A stretch of 60,201 bases of DNA from Candidatus Saccharimonadota bacterium. Its GTDB lineage: Bacteria > Patescibacteriota > Saccharimonadia > Saccharimonadales > UBA4665. The notes under the pieces are model-generated. The model did not search any database. It had not been told where the DNA came from and was given only the letters and a program-made list of their open reading frames with translations. The translations under genes were made by a program, and so were the position numbers. This document shows positions 21,227 to 29,522 of the stretch, in pieces (positions within the stretch are counted from its first letter, which is position 1; each line of letters opens with the position of its first letter). The stretch is from assembly GCA_027371845.1 (NCBI GenBank), contig DAHXLD010000017.1:1-60201 (forward strand), in the 5' to 3' direction.

Positions 21227-21695
21227 TTATTTTTTTAACTAAAAGCTCTCTTTTATCTCGTAGAATGCTTCCTAAACTAAAATCAAAATATTTATTAGTG
21301 GATCTTAATATAAAGCCAACCCCTAATGAATTGTTTAATCCGGTAGTTACTAAAACATTAGGATCAATATTTTTTCTAAGCCATTCAATTAATTTATTTA
21401 GGATCATTTCACTAGCAGATTGATTAAAACTGAAATGTAAAACTTTTCCGTTTGTTTGTAAGTCTTTTAAAAAATTTTTAAGGTTATTAAAATCTTCTCT
21501 ATTGGTAATTTTTAAATCGTTGTTTTTAATAAGTTCATCTAAGCTAAATGACAAGTTTATGTCCCAAGCTTGATCATCTCCCCTGATGCGATGTTCCGAA
21601 ATAGTATCTTCAACCTTATCCAATTCTCGCAATATTTTTCTTAGCTGGGAAGGCTTCTGGATTGATTGGGATAAAAACATGTCTTTAGATGCCAT
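21213..21695 (-). CDS. atpH: F-type ATP synthase delta subunit
   Basis: Position upstream of atpA; C-terminal GVGFILRSTNKYFDFSLGSILRDKRELLVKKI. Confidence 0.8.
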   Translation of the reverse strand: MASKDMFLSQSIQKPSQLRKILRELDKVEDTISEHRIRGDDQAWDINLSFSLDELIKNNDLKITNREDFNNLKNFLKDLQTNGKVLHFSFNQSASEMILNKLIEWLRKNIDPNVLVTTGLNNSLGVGFILRSTNKYFDFSLGSILRDKRELLVKKISEAN

Positions 21696-22320
21696 GATTT
21701 AGGTCCTCAATAATTTCTTGTTTGTTTTGTTCTAGTTCGCCCAGAATATAATCTAGTTGATCGTCAAGGTCAATCTGATCTCCAATTGCTTCAATCAGAT
21801 AGTGGTTAACAATATCAGTCATGTTCTGTTCTAGTCTCGTAATCAGTTTTTGTTTTTCACCATCAAGTTCTTTTTTGACTTCTTCGGTTATATTCTTCCT
21901 CTGATCTTCGAGTGCATCCAGAGTTTTTTGAATCGAATCAATAGCTAATTGCTTAGCGTCACTTATTGATTGCTCGTATTTTGAAAACTCTTCTTTTAAG
22001 GTCGTACTGATTTCAGATTTCATAAATTCGTTTAGCTGAGAAGTCGTTAAACGAAGATCTTGTTGAAGAAACATGGCATTTTCGCCAATAATCTTTTCAA
22101 AATGAAGTCGGCCTCTATTTCTAAGTTCTTCTCGAAATTCTTTGTTAAATATATGTTCAACATCTACCTCTGGTGTCCTACCTAAGGTTTCCAGTAATTC
22201 ATTTTTAGGGTTCTTCTTTTGATTTTTTAGTATTTCAGTTAACTTATAGGCTAACCAAATAAAGGCCAAAGTAAACGCTGATAAGATTGCAACAATGGTA
22301 TAGACCCACCAAATATTCAT
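21685..22320 (-). CDS. atpF: F-type ATP synthase b-like subunit
   Basis: N-terminal TM plus long charged coiled coil; first gene of the atp cluster. Confidence 0.72.
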   Translation of the reverse strand: MNIWWVYTIVAILSAFTLAFIWLAYKLTEILKNQKKNPKNELLETLGRTPEVDVEHIFNKEFREELRNRGRLHFEKIIGENAMFLQQDLRLTTSQLNEFMKSEISTTLKEEFSKYEQSISDAKQLAIDSIQKTLDALEDQRKNITEEVKKELDGEKQKLITRLEQNMTDIVNHYLIEAIGDQIDLDDQLDYILGELEQNKQEIIEDLNHGI

Positions 22321-22391
22321 TAATTATTACCCACCATCTGTAATGTACCTTATGCTTATATTCTTAAATTATACCTTGATTTTAAATAATA

Positions 22392-23540
22392 CTAAATATT
22401 TTCTTTGAGATATTTTACGATGGCGATAAGATCTTTCTCGTTAGTAAAACGACCCAAAGTTATTCTAATACTATTCTTTATCTGTTGATCAGATAGCCCG
22501 ATAGCTTTTAAAACATGAGAGGGGGCATCATTTGAGGCATTACAAGCTGAGCCTGAAGCGATCATTACTCCCAAATTATCTAACTTCATAATAAGAGTTT
22601 CGTTATCTATGCCGTCTATAAGAAAATTGACGTTATTAGATAAACGATTTTTTAAAGAGCCATTAAGTTTTACTCTGTCGCTATAATTAAGCATCTGATC
22701 AATTAATAGATCTCTTAATTTAGTCAGTCTTTGGGATTCTTCCTTTCTATCTTTTTGAACTATTTGTAAAGATTTGGCAAAACCCACTATAGCTGAGGTA
22801 TTCTCAGTGCCCGATCTTAATGAGAATTCCTGACCACCCCCTTCTATTAAAGGGTTGATGGTAAGATTTGAGTTGATAAATAGTATTCCGCTTTGTTTGG
22901 GCCCGTATATCTTACAGCCATTCAAACTCATCATATCTAAACCTAATTTAGAAACTGATAAACTTAAGTAGTTGGCGGCCTGACAGGCGTCGCTATGAAA
23001 GTATAAGGGAGTTTTATTACCTCTTTTAATTCGATCTTTTTTAACGTCTTTAATGAGTTCGGAGATTTTCTTAATAGGTTGGATGCTACCTATTTCGTTA
23101 TTAACATACATAATGCTAATTAAAACCGTTTGATCATCTATTAGTCTTTTAAGCTTGGATAGATCGACTACTCCTAGTTTATTTACTGGACAAACTTTAT
23201 GATCATATCTTGAGGCAGGCTTTAAAACAGAATCGTGTTCAATGGCTGATACGATTAAATTCTTATTTTTATGTTTATCCATTAGCCCTTTTATGGCTAA
23301 ATTATTAGATTCGCTACCGCCAGCCGTAAATATTATTTCTTTAGCTCTAGCGTTTAAGGTTTTAGCCACTTGTTGTCGAGCTTCTTTAATGGCTTGCTTA
23401 ACTTCAATTGATTTTAAATAAATAGAAGAAGGGTTATAGAAATTATCTCTTAGATAAGGTTCCATAGCCCTAAAAACTTGATCTAATAAAGGGGTGGCAG
23501 CCGCATAGTCTAAATAGATGGCAGTCTTAGCGGTTTTCAT
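22392..23540 (-). CDS. Cysteine desulfurase (IscS/NifS family)
   Basis: IYLDYAAATPL, FTAGGSESNNLAIKG, HSDACQAANYL, GCKIYGPKQSGILF, RSGTENTSAIVGFA, SGSACNA. Confidence 0.95.
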   Translation of the reverse strand: MKTAKTAIYLDYAAATPLLDQVFRAMEPYLRDNFYNPSSIYLKSIEVKQAIKEARQQVAKTLNARAKEIIFTAGGSESNNLAIKGLMDKHKNKNLIVSAIEHDSVLKPASRYDHKVCPVNKLGVVDLSKLKRLIDDQTVLISIMYVNNEIGSIQPIKKISELIKDVKKDRIKRGNKTPLYFHSDACQAANYLSLSVSKLGLDMMSLNGCKIYGPKQSGILFINSNLTINPLIEGGGQEFSLRSGTENTSAIVGFAKSLQIVQKDRKEESQRLTKLRDLLIDQMLNYSDRVKLNGSLKNRLSNNVNFLIDGIDNETLIMKLDNLGVMIASGSACNASNDAPSHVLKAIGLSDQQIKNSIRITLGRFTNEKDLIAIVKYLKENI

Positions 23541-23546
23541 GTTAAC

Positions 23547-23930
23547 CTAGGCTATTATTGATTGGTATTTGAGGTTAACTAAATTAACGTATTTTTTAAT
23601 TGCTTGGATTAAATTTGTAGTTTCTTCTTTTGATAAAAGCTTATTGGGACCATTATTCTGAGATTTAAGGATACCGCCTTTTGGTCTTAAAACATACTTA
23701 GTCATTACCGAATTATAGCCATTATTATCTTTCCAGGCTTCATGCCATATCCAAGTCTTCTGGTCTAAACAAAAGAATTCCCTTTGGTGACCCTTAGGAA
23801 TATCGCCGAATAAATTCTTACCGACTTCTGATTCAAATTTGATTAATTTTCTCTCGATCGAAAGCCGCTTTTTGTTGTCATTAAAGATGATTTTTGAAAG
23901 TATTGACATCTTAGGCGGCCCTCTCTTCAT
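23547..23930 (-). CDS. Hypothetical protein
   Basis: 127 aa ORF in tight cluster; overlaps the next ORF. Confidence 0.7.
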   Translation of the reverse strand: MKRGPPKMSILSKIIFNDNKKRLSIERKLIKFESEVGKNLFGDIPKGHQREFFCLDQKTWIWHEAWKDNNGYNSVMTKYVLRPKGGILKSQNNGPNKLLSKEETTNLIQAIKKYVNLVNLKYQSIIA

Positions 23931-24153
23931 TATAAATATTTTCTAGTCTGGCCTTAATGTCAGCTAACTGTCCGCTAGTCTCAGGTGGTAATTCTTCAAT
24001 TTTGGGAGCCTCACTAACAACAGGATTAACGTCTATGTCTGTACCTTCTATATGCTCAACAATAGCTAATGCTCTATGAAGTTCATTAAGTCTAACTTCA
24101 ATAGCTGATGACCATTCAGGATCTTGTAATAAAGATTCAAATCTATTTCCCAC
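23911..24153 (-). CDS. Hypothetical protein
   Basis: 80 aa ORF, acidic, operon context. Confidence 0.6.
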   Translation of the reverse strand: MGNRFESLLQDPEWSSAIEVRLNELHRALAIVEHIEGTDIDVNPVVSEAPKIEELPPETSGQLADIKARLENIYNEERAA

Positions 24154-24186
24154 GTGCCCTACCTTTCAATAATAAAATTAACGTCT

Positions 24187-24996
24187 TTAAACTCCAAAAA
24201 AACGCCTAGCGTTGTCGGTAGTTTTAAAGGCTATTTCTGCTAAATGCTCACCCCTTAGTTCAGCCAAATAATCTGCTATTATTCGGATGTTTTTAGGCTC
24301 GTTTATCTTACCACGAAAGGGGTTAGGAGTCAAGTATGGTGAATCAGTTTCTAAAACTAGACTATTTAAGGGAATAGCTTTAAAAAGCATAGTTTGATCT
24401 TGGTCTTTGGTAAATGTTGAAATCCCATTTACACCTATTAAGAAATTTCGTGTCAAAGCTTTGTTAAGATTGTCAAAGTTATCTGTAAAACTATGCAATA
24501 TTGCCCTAAGTTCTTCCCTAAAACGATCCAAGATCGGCCAAAAATCATCAAAAGCTTGTCTAACGTGAAAAATTAGAGGTAGATTATATTTTATAGCCAT
24601 TTCGATTTGAAACATTAAAACTTCTTTTTGGGCGTCATGATCTGAGTGATTATAGAAATAATCTAAACCACATTCTCCGATTGCAACAACTTTTTTTTGA
24701 TTTAATAATTTTTCAAATTGTATTTTAGAGTTTTTTATTTTTAAAAAGCTATTAGCTTCGTGAGGGTGAATGCCAACCGACGAATAGATATTCGACTGTT
24801 TTGAAGATAAGTTTATAGCTTCAAGGGAATCTTCTAAGGTACAACCCACTGTTATTAGGGTCTTGACTCCTTCTTTTTGAGCGTTAGCTATTACCTCTTT
24901 AATTGTAACTTTAGACTTCGCCCAAAGACTAGTGGTACTATCCCCCGAATTACTCTCAATCGATTGAATGTGACAATGAGTATCGATAAAATCCAT
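24187..24996 (-). CDS. tatD: TatD family deoxyribonuclease
   Basis: DTHCHIQ, SVGIHPHEA, AIGECGLDYFY, FHVRQAFDDF, LVLETDSPYLTP. Confidence 0.96.
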   Translation of the reverse strand: MDFIDTHCHIQSIESNSGDSTTSLWAKSKVTIKEVIANAQKEGVKTLITVGCTLEDSLEAINLSSKQSNIYSSVGIHPHEANSFLKIKNSKIQFEKLLNQKKVVAIGECGLDYFYNHSDHDAQKEVLMFQIEMAIKYNLPLIFHVRQAFDDFWPILDRFREELRAILHSFTDNFDNLNKALTRNFLIGVNGISTFTKDQDQTMLFKAIPLNSLVLETDSPYLTPNPFRGKINEPKNIRIIADYLAELRGEHLAEIAFKTTDNARRFFGV

Positions 24997-25014
24997 GATT
25001 AAATCTTTGTTGGC

Positions 25015-26448
25015 TTACTTTGTTTTCGGAAATAATATTTCAATTTTATTGGGAATTTTTGTTTGGTTGAAAAGATTAATTATTTTAACTGAAGTATCTG
25101 GCATAAATGGCTCTAGAAGATTACCAATTTCTAGAATTGAACTTATTAAATATGAGAATATTTCTTTTAAGTGGTCAAGATCGTTTTCTTTAGCTATAAC
25201 CCAAGGTTTAGTTTCTTCGATGTATTGATTTAAACCTCTTACCTGTTTCCAAACCTCCTCAATGGCTTGATCAATGTGAAACTCGTCAAAAGCTGTTTCG
25301 TAATTTTTAATATCATGTTCGGGCGGTATCTGTTCTGGAATTTCGGAATTTAAATATTTTTGAACCATTGAAGCTGTTCTTTGAATTAAATTACCAAGTT
25401 CATTGGCAAGCTCATTATTATAGACTTCTTCAAAATTATCCCAACTAAAATTACCGTCGGAAGAGCTTGGAATATGTCTTAAAAAATAATATCGATAAGC
25501 ATCAACGCCATGTTTAGCAACTATATCTTTTGGGGCTATAACATTTCCTAGAGATTTTGACATCTTCTTACCGTCAACTTCAACAAAACCATGAGCATAT
25601 AGGCTAAGCGGTAAATCAAGCCCGAGACTCATAAGCATAGCCGGCCAATTAGCGGCATGAAACCTAATAATATCCTTGCCAACTATTTGGATGTTAGCCG
25701 GCCAGAATTGTTTAAAATCTAAATGCTCAGGATATCCCAGAACCGTTATGTAATTCATTAAAGCTTCAAACCAAACATACATAACCTGAGAAGAATCACC
25801 TGGGACATTAATCCCCCATTTAATTTTATCTTTCGGCCTTGAAATGCTTATATCTTCAAGTCCCTTGTCAAATAAAGCTAGGACTTCATTTCTTCTAGTT
25901 TTAGGATAAATCTTAAACTTATTGTTTTTGATAGCCGTATAAACTTCTTCCGAATATCTACTAAGTTTAAAAAAATAGTTTTCTTCCTCGATTTTTTCAA
26001 ATGGCCGGTTATGATTTGGGCAAATGCCATTATTCGCTCGAACTTCAGTCTCACTAAAATAGGCCTCATCTCCGGTACAATACCAACCTATGTAATTCCC
26101 TTTATAGATATCTTTCTCGAGTTTTTGCCAGATAAGTTGGGCCCTTTTAATATGAGCTGGATCGGTCGTTCTAACAAATCTATTATTAGAAATATTAAGA
26201 AGTCTAGTTAAGTTTAAAAATTCTCCACTAATCTTATCGGCCAGTTCTTGAGCCCCAATACCTTGAGCCTGAGCTTTCTCGTCAATCTTACCGCCATGCT
26301 CGTCTGTCCCGGTAGAGAATATGACTTGTTTATTTTGTTTTCTAGCTCTTCGGGCATAAGCGTCAGCTACTAAAAACTCTAGAGCATGTCCCAAATGAGG
26401 AACATCATTAACATACGGGATAGAAGTTGTTACATAGAACTGATTCAT
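25015..26448 (-). CDS. metG: Methionyl-tRNA synthetase
   Basis: TSIPYVNDVPHLGHALEFLVADAYAR, GTDEHGGKI, DGKKMSKSLGNVI. Confidence 0.97.
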   Translation of the reverse strand: MNQFYVTTSIPYVNDVPHLGHALEFLVADAYARRARKQNKQVIFSTGTDEHGGKIDEKAQAQGIGAQELADKISGEFLNLTRLLNISNNRFVRTTDPAHIKRAQLIWQKLEKDIYKGNYIGWYCTGDEAYFSETEVRANNGICPNHNRPFEKIEEENYFFKLSRYSEEVYTAIKNNKFKIYPKTRRNEVLALFDKGLEDISISRPKDKIKWGINVPGDSSQVMYVWFEALMNYITVLGYPEHLDFKQFWPANIQIVGKDIIRFHAANWPAMLMSLGLDLPLSLYAHGFVEVDGKKMSKSLGNVIAPKDIVAKHGVDAYRYYFLRHIPSSSDGNFSWDNFEEVYNNELANELGNLIQRTASMVQKYLNSEIPEQIPPEHDIKNYETAFDEFHIDQAIEEVWKQVRGLNQYIEETKPWVIAKENDLDHLKEIFSYLISSILEIGNLLEPFMPDTSVKIINLFNQTKIPNKIEILFPKTK

Positions 26449-26485
26449 TAATCTTATTTTATAATAAAAAGGCCGTTAGTTTAAA

Positions 26486-27736
26486 CTATTCTCTTCTGTC
26501 TACATAATTTCGGCAAAAATCTTCAAAAATAGCGTTTGTCCAACCAAAACCATCTTGCGACGGATAAACCCCTTTAAATGGAGGTTTTTCGGGAGTTACG
26601 ACATTATATTTTTCAATAAAGTTTTTGTGATCAATAAACCAGTTTAGATTATTCTTAAGCCACTTTATAGCAATAGTTCGAGCCTCTTTATGATAACCAT
26701 ATTTTTCTAACCCCCTTACAACAAATAGGTGTAAAGGAGCCCATCCGTTAGGATAGGCCCACTGAGTGGGCATTGATCCTAAGACAAATTGACCAACCGG
26801 CAAGGTATCGGTCGTAGCAAGACCTCCCTTATATTCAAAACGTTTTAAATGTTTAACTAGGTCCTTTGCCATAGAATCGTTAACCATACCGGCCCAAAGA
26901 GGAACATAAGCCGCCAAAGAATAAATCTGTCCCTTTTTGTTTTTTAGGTAGTTATAGTCAAAGTAGAATTTCTTATTTTTATCCCACATTAAATCATTGA
27001 TGGTTGCTTTTCTTAGATTAGCCACGTCTTCCCAACGACCAGCTTCCCGGCCATTTGCTAATAACTTGGCAGCTTTTGAAAAATCCATTTCGTATTTAAA
27101 CAAAAAAGCGTTTAAATCAATCGGCAGGAAATTTAAGGCTCGATGATTAAATCTGGGTGTCATGTCCCATCCACTTTCAGCTTCAGCCAAATCGTGTAAT
27201 AAATTAGCATCGGTATATCTAGATAAGTTTTTATAAACATTCCTAAGATTAGGTTTTGTAGTACCCATCCAAACGTTATGATATTCTTTTTTAGCAACTT
27301 CTATTTTATCCTTTAGCCAAGTTTTATCCATTTTATAGCTGTTATAGATATCGAAAATTAAAGAAGTTAAAAGAGGAGGTTGAGATCGACCCATAAGAAA
27401 GGTTCTTGAAGCGTTAGGAATAATACCAAATCTATTGAATAAATAGATCAGGTTATCTAGTATCCCTAATACCAAATCTTTATGTTCCTCATCTAAGAGA
27501 CCCTGTACGATAAAATAGCTATCCCAATAATACATTTCATTGAAATCGAAACCTAAATTAGAGGTAATTGAAGGAACAATGTAAGGTTTTGGTAAACCGA
27601 GCAGGCTTTCGTCGTCCTTTGGGTGATAACAAGCTAACTTTTTCCAATAATCTTTTATATAGTCCCGAGCAGGCTGGACCTCTTCTTCGGTTAAATTTAT
27701 ATCCGATCGAAAAGAAACTAATTTTTTTAAATTCAT
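26486..27736 (-). CDS. Trehalase-like glycoside hydrolase (GH37)
   Basis: FDFNEMYYWDSYFIVQGLL, ESGWDMTPRF, QWAYPNGWAPLHLFVVRGL, KYNVVTPEKPPFKGVYPSQDGFGWTNAIF; no signal peptide. Confidence 0.9.
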   Translation of the reverse strand: MNLKKLVSFRSDINLTEEEVQPARDYIKDYWKKLACYHPKDDESLLGLPKPYIVPSITSNLGFDFNEMYYWDSYFIVQGLLDEEHKDLVLGILDNLIYLFNRFGIIPNASRTFLMGRSQPPLLTSLIFDIYNSYKMDKTWLKDKIEVAKKEYHNVWMGTTKPNLRNVYKNLSRYTDANLLHDLAEAESGWDMTPRFNHRALNFLPIDLNAFLFKYEMDFSKAAKLLANGREAGRWEDVANLRKATINDLMWDKNKKFYFDYNYLKNKKGQIYSLAAYVPLWAGMVNDSMAKDLVKHLKRFEYKGGLATTDTLPVGQFVLGSMPTQWAYPNGWAPLHLFVVRGLEKYGYHKEARTIAIKWLKNNLNWFIDHKNFIEKYNVVTPEKPPFKGVYPSQDGFGWTNAIFEDFCRNYVDRRE

Positions 27737-27965
27737 TAGTTATATTTAACAAGGTATTTACTAATTAGTCATTAGTTTTTATTAATTAAGTTTAGTTAAT
27801 TCAGATTTAATGACATAATTGTAATAATTAAAGTTTTAAAAAAGTTAAGGTCTTGTCTTTTAAATACCTAGTTTTTCTAAAGAATCCCAATAATAATTTT
27901 AATACTAGATTAGACCAATATTCATTTGGTGTTTGCCGAAATTATTAAAGCTAAATCGATAAGTT

Positions 27966-28000
27966 TTTTTACAAAAATGACCCCAATATTTGAGGTCAAA
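27966..28000 (-). terminator. Rho-independent terminator downstream of the tmRNA
   Basis: On minus strand TGACCTC-AAATATT-GGGGTCA (7 bp stem, plus coordinates 27978-27998) followed by TTTTTGT. Confidence 0.7.
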
Positions 28001-28011
28001 ATTCTATTATT

Positions 28012-28409
28012 TGGTGGAGCTGCCGGTGATTGCAACCGGGTCCGCTAGTTTAATTCATTAAATGTCTACAGGCATAGTTAATTTAAATCCTATATCTAAA
28101 TAAAAATTAACAAAAATTAGACAAGTTTCCTTATATTGGTCTTAGCATTAAAAATAAAGGAAAAATCTTTAATGAGCATCCAAAAGATATAAAGCGCTTA
28201 ATCAAAGTTTGGAGCTTTTAATTAAGCACTGCCTTTAATATACAAAGGCTGGTGCGAAAGGAGCAAATACGTTAGCAAAAGAGCTTTTAATACTTGCGGC
28301 TAAATCGCTGATTCTAGATTTTGCATCTAAAAGTTTTTGCCTATAACGCTGACAAGCGACCTGCAAATTTAATTATTAAAATCCAACGTCGAGCTTTTGA
28401 TTCAGCCCC
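28012..28409 (-). ncRNA. ssrA: Transfer-messenger RNA (tmRNA)
   Basis: Minus strand 5' GGGGCUGA pairs with 3' CAGCUCC-A-CCA as a 7 bp acceptor stem with a G3-U wobble; T-arm CCGGU/UGCAAUC/ACCGG; resume-like UUUUAGAU-GCA at nt 86; in-frame tag ORF ending UAA; promoter and terminator at the correct distances. Confidence 0.9.
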
Positions 28410-28420
28410 ATCAATAAATA

Positions 28421-28449
28421 ATTATACCATAACTAAGTAATGCTTGCAA
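28421..28449 (-). promoter_or_regulatory. tmRNA promoter: TTGCAA, 17 bp spacer, TATAAT
   Basis: Minus strand -35 TTGCAA (28444-28449) and -10 TATAAT (28421-28426), 12 nt before mature tmRNA nt 1. Confidence 0.75.
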
Positions 28450-28472
28450 TTGTGATATTTAGGTTGTATAAT
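28444..28472 (+). promoter_or_regulatory. Promoter of WhiB-like gene: TTGCAA, 17 bp spacer, TATAAT
   Basis: TTGCAA 28444-28449 (palindromic, shared with the tmRNA promoter); TATAAT 28467-28472; ATG at 28481. Confidence 0.75.
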
Positions 28473-28480
28473 ACTTTTTT

Positions 28481-28756
28481 ATGAGATTTAAACCTAGCCA
28501 AAATTTAAGCGACATGGTCTCTATAGAAGATTATGGAGATAAACTTTGTACAGGTATGAATCCAGGTATTTTCTTTCCTCCAAGTGAAGAACAAATACGA
28601 GAAATGGGTGATAACGTGATCGAGTTTCCCGGAATGACTGAAAGAGCCCAGGAGATCTGCGGTCGTTGTATTTGTAGCTGGGTTTGTTTTTTAGCGGCCG
28701 ACTTACGGGGCGCTGAAGAAGGTATCTTTGGTGGGGTAGATTTTAGTCAACTTTAG
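28481..28756 (+). CDS. WhiB-like Fe-S family protein
   Basis: 91 aa; LCTGMNPGIFFPPSEE, CGRCICSWVC (CxxCx5C), ADLRGAEEGIFGGVD (WhiB GI[W/F]GG turn). Confidence 0.85.
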   Translation: MRFKPSQNLSDMVSIEDYGDKLCTGMNPGIFFPPSEEQIREMGDNVIEFPGMTERAQEICGRCICSWVCFLAADLRGAEEGIFGGVDFSQL

Positions 28757-29522
28757 AAAGTAAATTATACAATTTAATCCACGTTTCTAGATCAAGTTCT
28801 TGAGCTCGAGCTTTTAGGTTTATATTTAATAACTTAAAATTAATTAGTAATTCCTCTTTATAGCCTCTTTTAAGATTATTAAAAAGGGTTTTTCTTTTTG
28901 AAGAGAAACCCATTTTAATTAATTTAAATAATCTCTCAGAATTAAAATCATCTAGAGGCAAACTATTTTTTGGTTCTAATATAACAAGGTTGGAGTCTAC
29001 TTTGGGGGCTGGACTAAATGCTTCACGGCCGACAAAAGGCCCCTTAAAAACGTCAAAATAATACTGGGTTATAACGCCTAAAACCGAATAATTCTTTGCC
29101 TTGGCTGAAAGTCTTTCGGCTATTTCTTTTTGAACCAGAAGAATTATTTTGGTTGGTTTGTTCTTTAAATTAGCCAGGATTCGAATAAGATTAGAAGTCA
29201 GATAATAAGGGATGTTAGCAACTATCTTGTAATTTAATGGTAGATTATTAAAGTTGAATTTTAGAATACTTTCATTATGTAATTCTAGGTTGCTAAGTTT
29301 TAAATCTCTAAGCATTTGAAATAGTTTAGGATCAATTTCAACTGCAATAACATGACATTTTTTAATAAGTCTTAAGGTTAAATTACCGGTTCCTGGTCCA
29401 ATTTCTAATACATGATCATCTTTGGATAATTCTGCCAAATCAACGATCTGATCTAAAATGACTTGATCAATTAACCAGTGCTGGCCCAAGCTCTTATTGG
29501 TTTTTATTTTACCAATTTCCAT
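28743..29522 (-). CDS. rsmA: 16S rRNA (adenine1518-N6/adenine1519-N6)-dimethyltransferase
   Basis: KSLGQHWLIDQVILDQIV, VLEIGPGTGNLTL, VANIPYYLTSNLI, FSPAPKVDSNLV. Confidence 0.97.
   Translation of the reverse strand: MEIGKIKTNKSLGQHWLIDQVILDQIVDLAELSKDDHVLEIGPGTGNLTLRLIKKCHVIAVEIDPKLFQMLRDLKLSNLELHNESILKFNFNNLPLNYKIVANIPYYLTSNLIRILANLKNKPTKIILLVQKEIAERLSAKAKNYSVLGVITQYYFDVFKGPFVGREAFSPAPKVDSNLVILEPKNSLPLDDFNSERLFKLIKMGFSSKRKTLFNNLKRGYKEELLINFKLLNINLKARAQELDLETWIKLYNLLSKVD

Noticed and set aside
28235-28297. Alternative tmRNA resume codon at the downstream GCA (28297), giving ASIKSSFANVFAPFAPAFVY
   Set aside because: Same frame, but it would start at nt 113; the upstream GCA at nt 86 fits the usual resume position better. 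Not fully excluded.
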